From Neocallimastix lanati (nom. inval.) (Eukaryota > Neocallimastigomycota > Neocallimastigomycetes > Neocallimastigales > Neocallimastigaceae): a stretch of 64,000 bases of DNA. Under the pieces are notes generated by a model that searched no databases, was not told the DNA's origin, and saw only the letters and a list, made by a program, of their open reading frames with translations. Shown piece after piece: positions 46,710 through 64,000 of this stretch. The translations under genes were made by a program, and so were the position numbers. The stretch covers positions 578,501 to 642,500 of the forward strand of contig JACVTC010000032.1 of assembly GCA_016946835.1 (NCBI GenBank), given 5' to 3'. The stretch's first letter is position 1. Every line of letters starts with the position of its first letter.

Positions 46710-47044
46710 TTTATATATATAAAAGCCTTTAATATGTGAAAATATTAAAAAATATAAATATTAAAAAAAATATTAATATTATTAAATAAATGTAATACAT
46801 AATAATAATAATAATAATATATATAATTTCAATAAATAAATTTAATGTATAATAATAATTTAATAAGTGACAACAAATATTATTATTATTTTTTTTTTTT
46901 TTTCCATTAGTATTAACCATTACTGCAACATTTAAAATATAAATAAGTACTTTTCTTTCCATTTATTTTATTTCAATACTACTTTTTTTTAAAAAACTAA
47001 ATAATATAAATTTTTTAATTAATTAATTACTCAATCTAAATATT

Positions 47045-47089
<45 letters not shown>

Positions 47090-48026
47090 AAGAAAAAAGA
47101 ATAAATAAATTGAATAAATAAAATGAATATATATAATGAATTCTTCTAATAGTATGAATAATTTAAAAGAATTCTATAAAAAGAATTTGTTTCTATAAAA
47201 TACATTATATAATTTGAAATAATTGCATAAAAAAAATATTTATGTTATAAAGTATAAAATTTATATTTAAATTAATGAATTCTTATTACTTTTTCTTTAT
47301 TTATTCTTTCTTACAAAAATAGAAATAAAATGAATATAAAATGATGTCTATTATATTCGATTGAATTTCAGTTATACTTTAATATTCAATATTTCAATAT
47401 TAAATTGATCTCAAAACTTATTTCATTAAACGATTTTCTTTTTAATGTAAAAAATAATAATAATATATTATATTCAAATTAAAATAAAAAAATAAAAAAA
47501 TAATTATTTAAAAAAATATATATATAAATATTACTTTATATTGTTTTAAAAAATAAAATATCATCTTTCAATTATATTATATATAAGTATATGCATAATA
47601 TAATATATATAATTTTTAATTTTATTATTATTTTATATAAATACTTTTTTATTATTATTATTGTTAAAAATTATGAATTTAGGGTTTATAATTATCAACT
47701 TTATTAATATATTTTATGATTAGTTAATATTAATTATTGTTAATATATTGTGGCTTATACATTAATACTATTATAATATGTTTCTATTTCATATATTCTA
47801 CAATTATTATTATAATTATTATTTTTGCTAAGAGTCAGGAATTTATGGTTTATAATTATGTCAATTTTATTAATATATTTTATGATAAAGCACTTAATTA
47901 TTCTAAATTAAATGCTTTTCTTTATTAATATATTGTGGCTTATATATTATTTATAATACAATATATTTCAATACATTTGAAGTTTGCTTTTCATACATTT
48001 CACATATTCTAACATTATTATTATTA
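46710..48026. other. AT-rich intergenic with imperfect duplication
   Basis: Long A run (47049-47088), TA repeats and no convincing gene. Two imperfect copies of a segment of about 100 bp occur at about 47670-47760 and 47825-47945; both read GGTTTATAATTAT, then TTTATTAATATATTTTATGAT, and end TAATATATTGTGGCTTATA. The short open frames here are chance. Confidence 0.55.
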
Positions 48027-48421
48027 GAATCTAGTGCGTTTCGCAATCGTGCATTTCGCAATATGGCGTATTTTTGTATGTGGCTTTTTAATAATTAAAT
48101 AATTAATAATCAAATAATTAAATAAATGATAGTCAAATAATTAAATAAATAATAAATATTCTTTTTTTATATATATAATTTATTAATATTCAAATAAAAA
48201 TAATTTTTTATAATTCTTTTTTATAGAATATATTATTATTTTTTTTGAAATAGTTATTTAATAATATTTTATTGAAAAAATATATTATTATTTCTTTTAA
48301 AATAATAATTATTTATATGTTTGTTTATTATTGTACAGAATATCTTAAAAATGTATGGCTTTATTTAAAAAATTTTATACGCCATATTGTGAAATGCACA
48401 ATTGCTAAATGCACGATCCCC
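48027..48421. mobile_element. small TIR element, copy 1 (395 bp)
   Basis: Left end GAATCTAGTGCGTTTCGCAA then TCGTGCATTTCGCAATATGGCG. The right end, inverted, begins GGGGATCGTGCATTTAGCAA and continues TTGTGCATTTCACAATATGG. Inverted repeats of about 40 bp. The flanking TTATTATTA on both sides (48018-48026, 48422-48430) would be a 9-bp duplication but lies in an ATT array. No coding capacity. It shares the CATTTCGCAA core with MULE-1/2, so is probably a second MITE family moved by related transposases. Confidence 0.8.
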
Positions 48422-48800
<379 letters not shown>

Positions 48801-48829
48801 TTATTATTATTATTATATTATATTTTAAT

Positions 48830-49106
48830 TTATAAGCCACATTATGAAATATGGTGGTTAGGGTTACAGGTTATATAAATAATTATTATTTTAAAAGAAA
48901 TAATAATATGTTTTTTCAATTAAATAATATTAAATAACTATTTCAAAAGAAATATTAATATATTCTATTAAAAAAGAATTATAAATAATTATTTTTATAA
49001 TTGAATATTAATAAATTGTATATAAAAAAAAAAATATTTATTATTTATTTAATTATTAAAACAAGTCACATATGAAAGTAAGCCACATCTCGAAATGCAC
49101 TAGATT
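48830..49106 (-). mobile_element. small TIR element, copy 3 (inverted, partial)
   Basis: The interior (about 48940-49060) is the inverse complement of the interior of copy 1 (about 48150-48290). The right end reads CTCGAAATGCACTAGATT, the inverse of the AATCTAGTGC end of the family. The left end is degenerate (AAGCCACATTATGAAAT). It is the most decayed of the three. Confidence 0.65.
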
Positions 49107-49116
49107 TATATTAAAG

Positions 49117-49331
49117 AATCTAATGCGTTTCTCAATCGTGCATTTCACAATGTGGCTATTTTCATAAGTGGCTTGTTTTTTTAATAATCAAATAAATAAT
49201 TAAATAAATAATAATTAAATAAATAATAAATATTCTATTATTTATATATTTATGATTGTATAGAATATCTTAAAAATGTATGGCTTTATTTAAAAAATAT
49301 TATACGCCACATTGCAAAATGCACGATCTCC
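49117..49331. mobile_element. small TIR element, copy 2 (215 bp)
   Basis: AATCTAATGCGTTTCTCAAT on the left; CACATTGCAAAATGCACGAT on the right. A clean 9-bp duplication, ATATTAAAG, at 49108-49116 and 49332-49340. It is a deletion form of copy 1, keeping both ends and the shared TAGAATATCTTAAAAATGTA subterminal stretch. Confidence 0.83.
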
Positions 49332-49340
49332 ATATTAAAG

Positions 49341-50555
49341 TTTTTAACCTAACCTCAATTTTAAATTTATATTATAGTAATTTTCTTAAGGCTTGTTTTA
49401 ACAAAATTTATTGTAAAAATTATAATAACTATTAACTATTTTCATAACAAAGAAAATTAAAAATAAAAATATATCTATTAACTATGCTCATAACAAAAAA
49501 AGAATAAAAATAAAAATATATAATAAATTAATTACGATGTATTTTCTATACATAATATATTTATATAATTTTTGTTAATTTTTTAAAAAAAATCTCTATG
49601 ACATATTTAATAATATCATTAATTAATAGGATAATATATTTTATTTTTATTTATTATTAACTAAAAAAATAAATACTATAAAACCTAAAATCATTGCTCA
49701 GCTAAATAACGCCTTTTGCTTCAAACCCGCTTCGAAAAAAATGATACAAAAAAAGAAACATTCGATGATATTCCTGTAATGTTTTCACCAAATATTTCTT
49801 CTGCACTGGAAATGTCTTATAATGAGGTGAAATTGAAGATATTAAATCTATTAAGAGAAATTTACTATATAATATATTACATAACTTTAAAAATTAATAA
49901 TCGATAGAATAAGAGAAAAAGAATTTTGATAATTTTTTTTTAAAAAAAAAAACTATAAAGTATTAAATGATTTAAAGATATAATTTAAATTTAATAAGAC
50001 ATATATTTTATATTGTTTAATTAAATAAAACTAAATTGAAATTAAAATAATAATAATTATATATAATTATATGGCATTTTCAAATATGGGAGATTAATTG
50101 ACTAATATATAAAAAATTATTAAAATTTTCTAATGAATAAATTTTTTTTTATTTAATTTTAAAATGTCACCAATATACTATTATTACCATTATTACTTCA
50201 ATTATACCAAAAATTTTATTATTAATACATCTGTGTCTTTTATTTTTTTATTCAATAAATTTAATCACGAAATTTATCATAATAAATTAATTATAAAAAA
50301 TTATTAAAATTAAGAAATTTAATTACCAATTATTTTTAAAATTTAATTTATATTTTAAAAATACAACATAGTCATACAAATATATATTTTTAATATATAT
50401 ATTAAGTATATAGGAATATACATTTCTAAAAAATATATATATAAAAGAATTTTAATTTCCAAAAATTAATAAAAATAATAAAAGTAGTTAAGTAATATTT
50501 CAAAAATTCTATTATTTATATTTTATTATTTATTTAAATTAAAAAAAAAAAATTA
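49341..50555. other. intergenic, no clear gene
   Basis: AT-rich. A short less AT-rich island (about 49690-49860) can be read as DIPVMFSPNISSALEMSYNE but has no splice partners or start context. The remainder is presumably promoter region of the gene at 50556. Confidence 0.5.
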
Positions 50556-51455
50556 ATGTTTTCAATAGAAAATCAGAACGATAATATTTTAAATGGTAAT
50601 GGTTTAAATAATACAATTTTACAAACAAATTCTTTATTTATTCCAGAGTTAAAAAATACAGACACAAAAACAACATTAATTGTTGGAAAAACTGATCTTT
50701 CAAATGTATATATAATAATAATTTTTTTTTAAAACTAAAAAAAAAAGAAATTAAAATTTAAATTTAAAATTAAAATTAAATAAAATTATATATATATACA
50801 TAAAGGATGATATTTTAATATTATCGACATGGGATTATTGGTTCAAAAATCAAGAGAAATATAGACCTAGTTCTCTTGATTTATTAGGTTTAAATTGTTA
50901 TGAAATTTTATAAATATATTTATGTATATAATTTGTTATCATATTATTATTATTACTATAAAGACTAATGTGATTAAAAATGGAATTAAATGAATGTAAT
51001 CAATTATAATATTAATATAGGATTAAGTAGTGAATTATGTGCATTATGTTTTTTGGGAAGAGCAATAGTAAAGTTAGCACATACTGAAAATTCACCTTTG
51101 ATAATTCATGTTGGAAATGAAATAAGAATGATTCGTAAACATAATAAATACAATAAATGGGAAAGTGTATGGTTATATACCAATATTATTATTATAATTA
51201 TATATATATATATATTTATTATTTTTCAAATTACATTATAATTAAAGAATGAAGAATTAACGTGGGCCGAGTATTTAAAGAAAACATATGAAGAAGAAAA
51301 GATGAATATAATAAATAATATGAATGATATGGAATGCCAATCTCAAGACTTAGAGAATATTATTAATGAAAATTCATCTCAACAACGAAAATTAAAGGAT
51401 ATAATCCATATTATTTCTGCATTAGCATCAATTACTGTAATTAATATAATTATTA

Positions 51456-51486
<31 letters not shown>

Positions 51487-52836
51487 AAATATATTTCTCA
51501 ATATGTATGAAAGTAACTATAATTAAAACTATTATTATTCAAAAATTCAATAGACTCAAGAAAATCAAATCATTTTATTGAAAATATTTTTAGAAAGAAT
51601 TTCTTTAGTTTCAAATATACTTCCAGTGGATTATCAAAATGAAATTATAACAGCAAGAGCTGTATTAGAATGTAGCAAAATAATAATAATAATTTTTATA
51701 TTACTACTAAATATTTAACTTTTATATTTATATTGTTATTAAATAAAAATATAAATTAATTAAAGTATGTTCTCAAAATGTGACATCTTTACCAAACCCC
51801 AAAAATATAACACAAATACTTTTTAAAGTAGGAAATTCAATTTCAATGGATCATGTTCAATCATTTGACTTATTTGTTATTTCATATTCATTGTTAGTTT
51901 TTTTTTTTTTTTTTTTTTGGTTATTTTGATGAAAAATATATATATATATATATTTATTCATATATTTATTATTACAATGTATATTTAGATCGACTATTAT
52001 CAAAATTAATTAATATTAAAATAATATTTCTTTTTCACAGACTATCACAATATATTTATATTAAATTTAATAATGAATGGATGACACAAATTAACATTAA
52101 TTTTTCAAGAAATAAACATTTTTATAAAAAGTTTAAATTTTTTATAGACAATTGTCTTACAGCAACTAACGAAGGTAATAAAATATTACATGGTGCAAAA
52201 TTTATTATTCTTCTATCATTTTTTATTTATTCATTAAAAAATTAAATGTTTAATAATTACATTAATAAATGATGAAATAGCTGATTATTTTGAAAATAAT
52301 GGAATAAATATGGGAGTAATAAAGCAGTTAAAAGAATATGGTATAATGTCTTATATTCTTTCATCAAACTATGGTAATATGAAAAAGCCATCAAAACTTG
52401 ATATAATTAATTATTTATTAGAAATTTCTCCAAAATTTACAAATACTGATATTATTTTAATATATGAAGGTTAATTATCTTATTAATATTATAAAGTTTT
52501 AAATTTAAAATTCAAGATTATTATAAAATTTTTAAATCGATTTTTTATTGATTAAAATTAAATTTAATTTTTTAAATAGTAATAAATGTTATAAAAGCGT
52601 ATCAATTACCAGAAGATATTTCAAGTTCACTTATTACAATAGCATTATTTTCTTCATTTACTGGTATATGCTTTTTATTTATAGCTTCTATATTTTGTAA
52701 ATTTGGTTATACTATAGATAACAATACAAAATTTAAATCATCTTTTTTTAACAAAGATTTAATTCAAAAAAGTGTATATAATACTTGCTATAATTATTTA
52801 ATATCAGTTCATTTTGATATTGTAAGTAGTTTTTAG
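50556..52836 (+). CDS. unrecognised multi-exon protein gene
   Basis: Plus-strand coding segments separated by short GT...AG introns: 50556-50707 (MFSIENQNDNILNGNGLNN...GKTDLSN), about 50809-50895 (ILSTWDYWFKNQEKYRPSS), about 51018-51160 (GLSSELCALCFLGRAIVKLA, then EIRMIRKHNKYNKWE), about 51247-51437 (Glu/Asn-rich, helical), 51554-51672, 51768-51893, 52043-52173, 52281-52466 and 52581-52836. The last segment has a hydrophobic stretch (TGICFLFIASIFC), possibly one membrane segment. I do not recognise the family. Exon limits are approximate, and the last exons could belong to a separate gene. Confidence 0.6.
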
Positions 52837-52935
52837 TATAACTTTTTTTATATAAATATGTAATTTAATTTTACAACGATAATAATAATAATAATAATAT
52901 TATATATGTATATTATTTTTAATTTTTTTTTATTT

Positions 52936-52969
<34 letters not shown>

Positions 52970-53309
52970 TTTTAAATGATTTTTTCTAAAAAAAATTTAA
53001 CACTATAAATATTTACAATTAATAACCATATAAAGAAATCTTGCTCGATAATTCAAAATTTTTTTAAATAAATAAAAATTTTTATTATTTGAATTAAATA
53101 TAAAAGTTGTTAAATATTAATTAACAAGTAATAATGATAATTAATATCTTATATATATATTATAAAAGTCTATTTTTAATAATAGATTATTATAACTTTG
53201 ATTTAATAAATATTAATAATAAACAAACATTTATCTATAATATATAATAAATAAATGAATAAATAAAAAATACATATATGTATTTCATATAAATTAATAG
53301 ATCCTAATT
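52837..53309. other. convergent intergenic region
   Basis: AT-rich with TA repeats (52940-52960) and T/A runs between the + strand gene ending at 52836 and the - strand gene ending at 53310. No gene seen. Confidence 0.6.
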
Positions 53310-58431
<5,122 letters not shown>

Positions 58432-59631
58432 TTTTATATATAAATTGTGAAAAATATATATATTATATTACAAATACAATTTATTTATATTTTCAAATTT
58501 TGCTTTATAAAAAAAAGAAATAAAAAATAAAAAACAATAAAAAAAAAAAAAAAAACAGAAAACAAAATATAAAAAACATTTTTATTTTTATTAAATTCTA
58601 AATTAATTTATTTTTAAAGTTTTCATGCTATATAGAATTTAATTAAAATACGTGTTATTAATCAATATATTTAAATATTATAAATAATTAAATGGATTAT
58701 TTTATTTTATATATTTAATATTTATTTATTTATTTAATTTAATTTTTTTTTTTTTTTTTTTTACATAATCTTAGTTATTTAAAAAATTAAATAATATAAA
58801 AATTTTTAATAAAAACTTTAATAAAATTATATTATTTTATCTTTTTTAGAATATATTTAAAAAAAAGAAGTATATAAATGAGAAGTTTTTATATATTAAT
58901 AAAATATAAAAAGTATTATTATAATTTATAATTATTTTCTTATTTAATCATCATTTTTATAATTCAATAATATTTTTTATTACTATTTAATATAATTATT
59001 AATAATTATTATTTATTATTATATATGTTAAAGTATAAATTAGTATTAATGAAAAAATTAAATAATCTAAATTAAAAACCAAGTATATAAAAATTTAATG
59101 TAAAAATAAATTTAATACAAAATTAATATTATTTATGTTAAATACATATTTCTAAATGTTCCTCCTCAAAAATTTATTAATGATCATGTGAAATAATATA
59201 ATTTATATAAAAATAACCCTTTTTTTTATAAATAAAAATGAATTATTACCAAATAATAAATAAATGTATAATCAAATAATAATTAAATAAATTACTTTTA
59301 ATAATTTATTATTATCATTTATTATTATTTATTATTATTTATTATTATTTATTATTATTTATTATTATTTATTATTATTTATTATTATTTATTATTATTT
59401 ATTATTATTTATTTTATTGGTTATTTGTTATTACTATATACATCATATTAAAAATATTAATTATATATATTATTATTTGATTTTAATATTTTATTATTTA
59501 TAAGCCAATAATATATTAAAATATGATTCATCAAAAGCTAAAAAATATAAATATTTAATAGTTCTTTCAAAGTTTATTGTAAATTAAAATTACTAGTAAT
59601 TTTTATATTAATCATTTAAAGAAAGATAAAT
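58432..59631. other. divergent intergenic region
   Basis: Upstream of both the coiled-coil gene (-) and NAA35 (+). AT-rich; it contains a 10-bp tandem repeat (listed) and T runs at 58742-58762. No coding signal. Confidence 0.6.
59310..59413. repeat. 10-bp tandem repeat TTATTATTTA x10
   Basis: Ten or so exact copies of the decamer TTATTATTTA (phase arbitrary), about 100 bp. Decamer periodicity is close to one helical turn. Confidence 0.9.
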
Positions 59632-60008
59632 ATGTCATTTGTAGATATAACAGACTTAGTTAATCGAGCGACTGATGGTATTTTAAATAATATTGAATTC
59701 AATGAACTTAATATTTAATATATATATATATATATTATATTTTTTATTTATTTCGTATATTCAATAAAAATTATAAAAATAATATTAATTTATGATAATA
59801 AAAGAATTTGCTGTTGGTCAACTTTTGAAAAAAAATTCGTTTACTCTATATGAAACAATGTCTGCAATCGAAGTAAATTATTATTGTTTTTTAAATATTT
59901 ATCAGAAAATAATAGTAGAAATTATAATGAAATAATAAATTGAAATACCTTATTATTAAGTATTCATTTAAAAATTTGGACAAGTAGCAAGTGAATTTTA
60001 TTAATTTT

Positions 60009-60087
<79 letters not shown>

Positions 60088-61360
60088 AAATATTTGGAAA
60101 ATTAAGATAATGGACCCAAAAATGGATTCAGGAATGAGATATGAAAAACCAAAATATACTTATGAAAATTTGAAAGATTGCGAAATGTCAATTGAACAAG
60201 TTGTAAAAATTATAGATAAACTTCAAGGATTGGAAGTAATAATTTATATATTTATAATAAATTGTAATTAGTGGATTAAATAATATATTAATAAATATAT
60301 AATTTTTAATTATAAAGGTTCAATGGTTAAAAGGTTATATGATTTATCAAACATTATTTACTTGTCTTTTTATTCATGATCCATTAAATGTTCCAAATCT
60401 ATATTTAAAATCATACATTCAAGGATTATTAAAATGCTGTTATTATAATTATTATTATATTACCATGGCAAATGTTTATATGGTAATTATAAAAATAGCT
60501 TCAATTTTTTAACTATTCTAATTCAGATATTAAATATAATTATATAAAATTATTGATTAATATTTAAAGGAAGAAGATTTTATAAGAGATTCAAATGGTA
60601 CTATAGATAATTATTTTCTTGGAAATATTAAAGATAGTGAAGTTATTAATAATTTACAACAAATAGAGGATGAATTAATGAAAAAATTAAAAAATTTAAA
60701 AAAGAAAGGTTCTTCTGTTGAAGGTTATTAAGCATTAAAAAATTTAAAATTAATTTGAGAAATTTCAAATTATTAAATCATTTTTATATTTAATATATAT
60801 ATTTATATATATATAATTAGCATCACAAAAGGAAGATCAAGATAAAGAAATAGATATTATTAATTCTTTATTATCAAGAATTCGTTTTAGAAGAGTAATT
60901 TTTAACAAAAATATCCATATATATATATATATATTTTTTTTACTTCGATTATTTTATTAATATTATTTCTATATTAAATATATATAGGCATTTCTTAATA
61001 TTTTAATTAATTTTTCACAATCCAATAAAAAAAATATGAATAAAATAAAAAAAACATTAGTATTTGCTTCAACGCAAATACCTATAATGAAAAATACTGA
61101 GAGTTTAATTAAAGCGGACGTCACTGGTATATTATTAATGATATTATTTAAATTATTATTATTCAATGATATTATCATTATTATTATTATTATTATATTA
61201 ATATTAATATTATTTTTGTTATTATTGAATTTACTTTTACGTTTAGACTTTTTCAATGAGAATCTTAATAGGAAATTATATTCTCAAATGCCTCGTGTTT
61301 CAATAAAATATACAAGTGAAGAAGTAGTATAAAATAATGACATTAAATTTTATTAATATA

Positions 61361-61393
<33 letters not shown>

Positions 61394-63808
61394 CTAATAA
61401 TTATTTAATTTTATATATATGAAGACGTATGATTATTACACGTCATTCTTTACAGAAGCTAACTATTTATGTACATTAACTACCAATGCATCGTATAGAG
61501 CACTAATAGTAAATTATTGCTAATCTAATTTTTTTTTTTTTTATTATTATTATTAATAGTATTATAATTCTAACTATATTTAATATTTATTATATTATTA
61601 ATGTGATTATTAAAAGAATATTACTCGTAAAGTTTCAGGAAGCAAAGATTCATCCACATTAATAAGATCCATATTACATGTATATATAAAATTAACAATT
61701 AAATATTATTTATATAGATATTAATATAGATATAAATAATAAGATTTTTTTTTTTTTTTTAAAAAAAATAATAATTTTCTCAAAATTAAATATACTTATT
61801 TTAATGATTATAATTTTAAAATAAAGTCAATAATATTTGAAAATAATAAAATCATTACGGATCCAAAAGAATCAAAAATATTAAAGAGAATGAATATTGT
61901 TGATCTTATAAAAGAATGGTTAATATCATTTTGTGATCCAATTATGTATATGGAATCGGATGATAAAGATATAAAAGATATGATGAATGCATTTTATGAT
62001 CGATGTATAAATGTAAATAATAATAGAATTTTTATTTTTAATTTTTTTTTTTTTTTTTTTTTTTAATATTTTAATATTTTTAACTTTAAAAATATATAAT
62101 TTTATTAAATATAATCATTTAATACTTTTTTATACTACACTCTATTAATGAAAAAAAAAAAGTCTATTGTTGATTGTATTCGTATATATGGATATAATAG
62201 ATCACGATTAAGAAGATTATTAGTTAAATTTATCGCTGAATGGGATAAACTTCAGGAAGAGGTAATTTTATTGTTATAATCTATTTATATATGTATACTA
62301 TTTACTTAATTTTTTTTTTTTTTATTTGGTACTTATTAATATTCTATAAAGTGTGAATTATTGGATAATAGTCTTCATAATTATTTATTATTAGCTTCTG
62401 ATAAAGAAGTAAATAACGTAAGAAGCATATATAAATTTATAAAATATTTATAAAATTTGATTGCATTATTATTAATATATAAAATCATAAAAAAAAAAAA
62501 AAAAATAATTTTTTCTGTTTTATAATATATAAAAGAATGAAAGTCAAACACAGTATTATTTATCATCATGGGTATATCATATTAAATTATTATATTTAGA
62601 AGAATACCTATCTTTAGGAATTGAATTGGATATAATTATGAAACATGAATTACTTTATACTTATTGGTAAAGAGTAAATAAATCTATATATATGTACAAA
62701 GTCAATTTTTTAACAAATTAAATTCTGATATAATATTCAGGTATTTACATTATCTTTATGATGTTCATGAAGACCATCTAGAACGAACCGAAATGCTACA
62801 AGGAGTCTCTGAAGAATATAAAAAAAACAATATAAAGTCAAGCAATGATAGTTTAGAAAAAAATCTTTCTGATTTAAAATTATCTTCATTTACTTATTTA
62901 TATGAAAAGATGAATATCTCAGTTAATAAATATATTACTAATGCATATATTTTTGTAAGTACAAAATATATAAATATCTATTATTAAAAATCATAAAGAA
63001 CTAAAAGAACTATCAATAAATAAATAAAATAATAATAATAATTTACTATTATTATTATTATTATTATTATTACTATTATTACTGCTACTAATAATAATAT
63101 TTATTAATAATAATAATATTTATTATTCATGTAGATGTTTATTGCTTTCAGAAAAGCTGAAATATGTAAAAATCCAGAATGTGAATTTGATAAAGAAGAT
63201 ATCAGATTTTATCATAGATTTAAACTTTTTACAGAAATTAATAGTCCCGCTATTGTTCCTTATGAAGTTTATTTACAAAATATAGAAGCAATTCAATCAG
63301 ATAACAATAGTGTAAGAAAAATAAATAGTTTTTTTTTTTTTTTTTTTTTTCTCTTTCAATTATAATTCTATATATAGTAATTCTATATATATTTATTTAA
63401 TAATATTTAACAATTTAACACTTTATTCTTTTATATAATATGTTTCATCTAATAAATAATAAATAATATATATATTTTTAAATAATAATTATTCGATAGA
63501 TAAATAATTGTTTCACCTATGCTATAGCAGAATTTAATAATGCTAAAAATCTTCTTAATCGTATAAAACAATTTCCTGATAATGTTACACAAACTCAATT
63601 TTATCATGAATTTTTTATTAAAAGTATAGATAATTTGTTAAATGTTATTCAGACAAATATCGAAAATATTAATTTTATGTCAAAGAAAATCGGAATTATT
63701 ATGAAAATTAAGAATACGAATCAAAATATTCATAATAAAAAATTAAATATTCACTTAGACTTAGACTTCAAGCTTAATAAAATATATCCAATTATAAAAT
63801 TAAATTAA
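59632..63808 (+). CDS. NAA35: NatC N-terminal acetyltransferase auxiliary subunit NAA35/Mak10
   Basis: NatC (NAA30 catalytic, NAA35 large scaffold, NAA38) acetylates the starting Met before hydrophobic residues; NAA35 anchors the complex at the ribosome. About 17 exons; the first ones are 59632-59677, 59815-59872, 60097-60235, 60318-60482, 60570-60723, 60821-60894, 60988-61126, 61247-61323 or 61326, 61425-61508 and 61617-61679, and the stop is at 63806-63808. Family signatures in order: FTLYETMSAIEIMDPKMDSG (residues about 30-50), VQWLKGYMIYQTLFTCLFIH, SLLSRIRFRRAFLNILI, YLEEYLSLGIELDII, LLYTYWYLHYLYDV, and near the end DIRFYHRFKLF and the C-terminal KLNKIYPIIKLN, comparable to HKYFPVVKLV in animals. 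One intron carries 43 T in a row (60041-60083). Confident from conserved order and motifs. Confidence 0.95.
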
Positions 63809-64000
63809 TATATATTTGTTTATATATAAAAAAATGTATTCTTGAAATTAATTTTATATATTATTATTTCGTTATAATTAAATTTAAATACTAAAAATAT
63901 ATAATATAAAAATAATATAAACAAATAAAATAAAAATATGCAAATGAAAATAACAATAAAAATTCAATATTTATAAAACTGTTTTCAAGTAAAAAAAAAA
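63809..64000. other. downstream of NAA35
   Basis: AT-rich 3' flank up to the window end; nothing recognisable. Confidence 0.6.

Noticed and set aside
47737-47928. Short plus-strand frame in the imperfect duplication
   Set aside because: Composition follows the AT-rich repeat; its counterpart copy is not open.
48866-48876. TTAGGGTTA, a telomere-like string
   Set aside because: A single occurrence inside a TIR element, not an array.
49716-49907. Short open frame with fairly normal composition
   Set aside because: No start context, neighbouring exons or recognised motif; could be a relic but too short to support.

Overview
This window looks like nuclear DNA of an anaerobic gut fungus (Neocallimastigomycota; inference). 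The evidence is extreme AT content outside and inside genes, very long (AAT)n/(ATT)n arrays, poly-asparagine tracts in proteins, genes cut by many short GT...AG introns, and abundant Ty1/copia-type elements. Dictyostelium also has AT-rich DNA and poly-Asn, but the intron density (9 introns in a 204-residue RhoGDI) and the copia elements fit a gut fungus better. I read gene models by hand from splice motifs and reading phase. RhoGDI, LRR/PP2C-like, DIM1, the WD40 gene and the Asn/Met-rich gene each close in frame over all exons.

Layout. 1-1404: AT-rich flank with a minisatellite. 1405-2771 (+): RhoGDI. About 3360-3751: an unidentified broken coding remnant followed by two perfect hairpins. 4466-8275 (-): a 926-residue leucine-rich-repeat protein with a degenerate PP2C-like domain and poly-Asn. 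8924-9622: two giant (AAT)n arrays. 9648-16087 (-): a young copia element inserted in an AAT array. 16290-28665 (+): a second, old and broken copia element with an AAAGT target duplication. It is filled with six copies of one solo-LTR family, two Mutator-like non-autonomous DNA transposons with 9-bp target duplications and another solo LTR, nested up to four levels deep. 29504-33205 (-): a two-domain AAA+ ATPase. About 33640-35224 (-): a decayed Lys/Asn-rich gene. 36411-37979 (+): DIM1, the 18S rRNA dimethyltransferase. 39061-41807 (+): a coiled-coil/WD40 protein. 42615-46709 (-): a 1214-residue Asn/Met-rich protein with a coding minisatellite. 48027-49340: a cluster of small TIR elements and a solo LTR. 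50556-52836 (+): an unrecognised multi-exon gene. 53310-58431 (-): a large acidic coiled-coil protein. 59632-63808 (+): NAA35/MAK10, the auxiliary subunit of the NatC N-terminal acetyltransferase.

The host genes do not form a pathway. Rho signalling, ribosome biogenesis (DIM1, perhaps the AAA ATPase) and N-terminal acetylation are general housekeeping functions. The window's main interest is its transposon stratigraphy: target duplications date each insertion relative to its host, and two separate TIR families share the same CATTTCGCAA core, suggesting one transposase source. I did not see a clearly new biochemical system. The strongest unusual host-gene signals are the catalytically degenerate LRR-PP2C protein and the AAA ATPase whose second Walker B reads DQ instead of DE.
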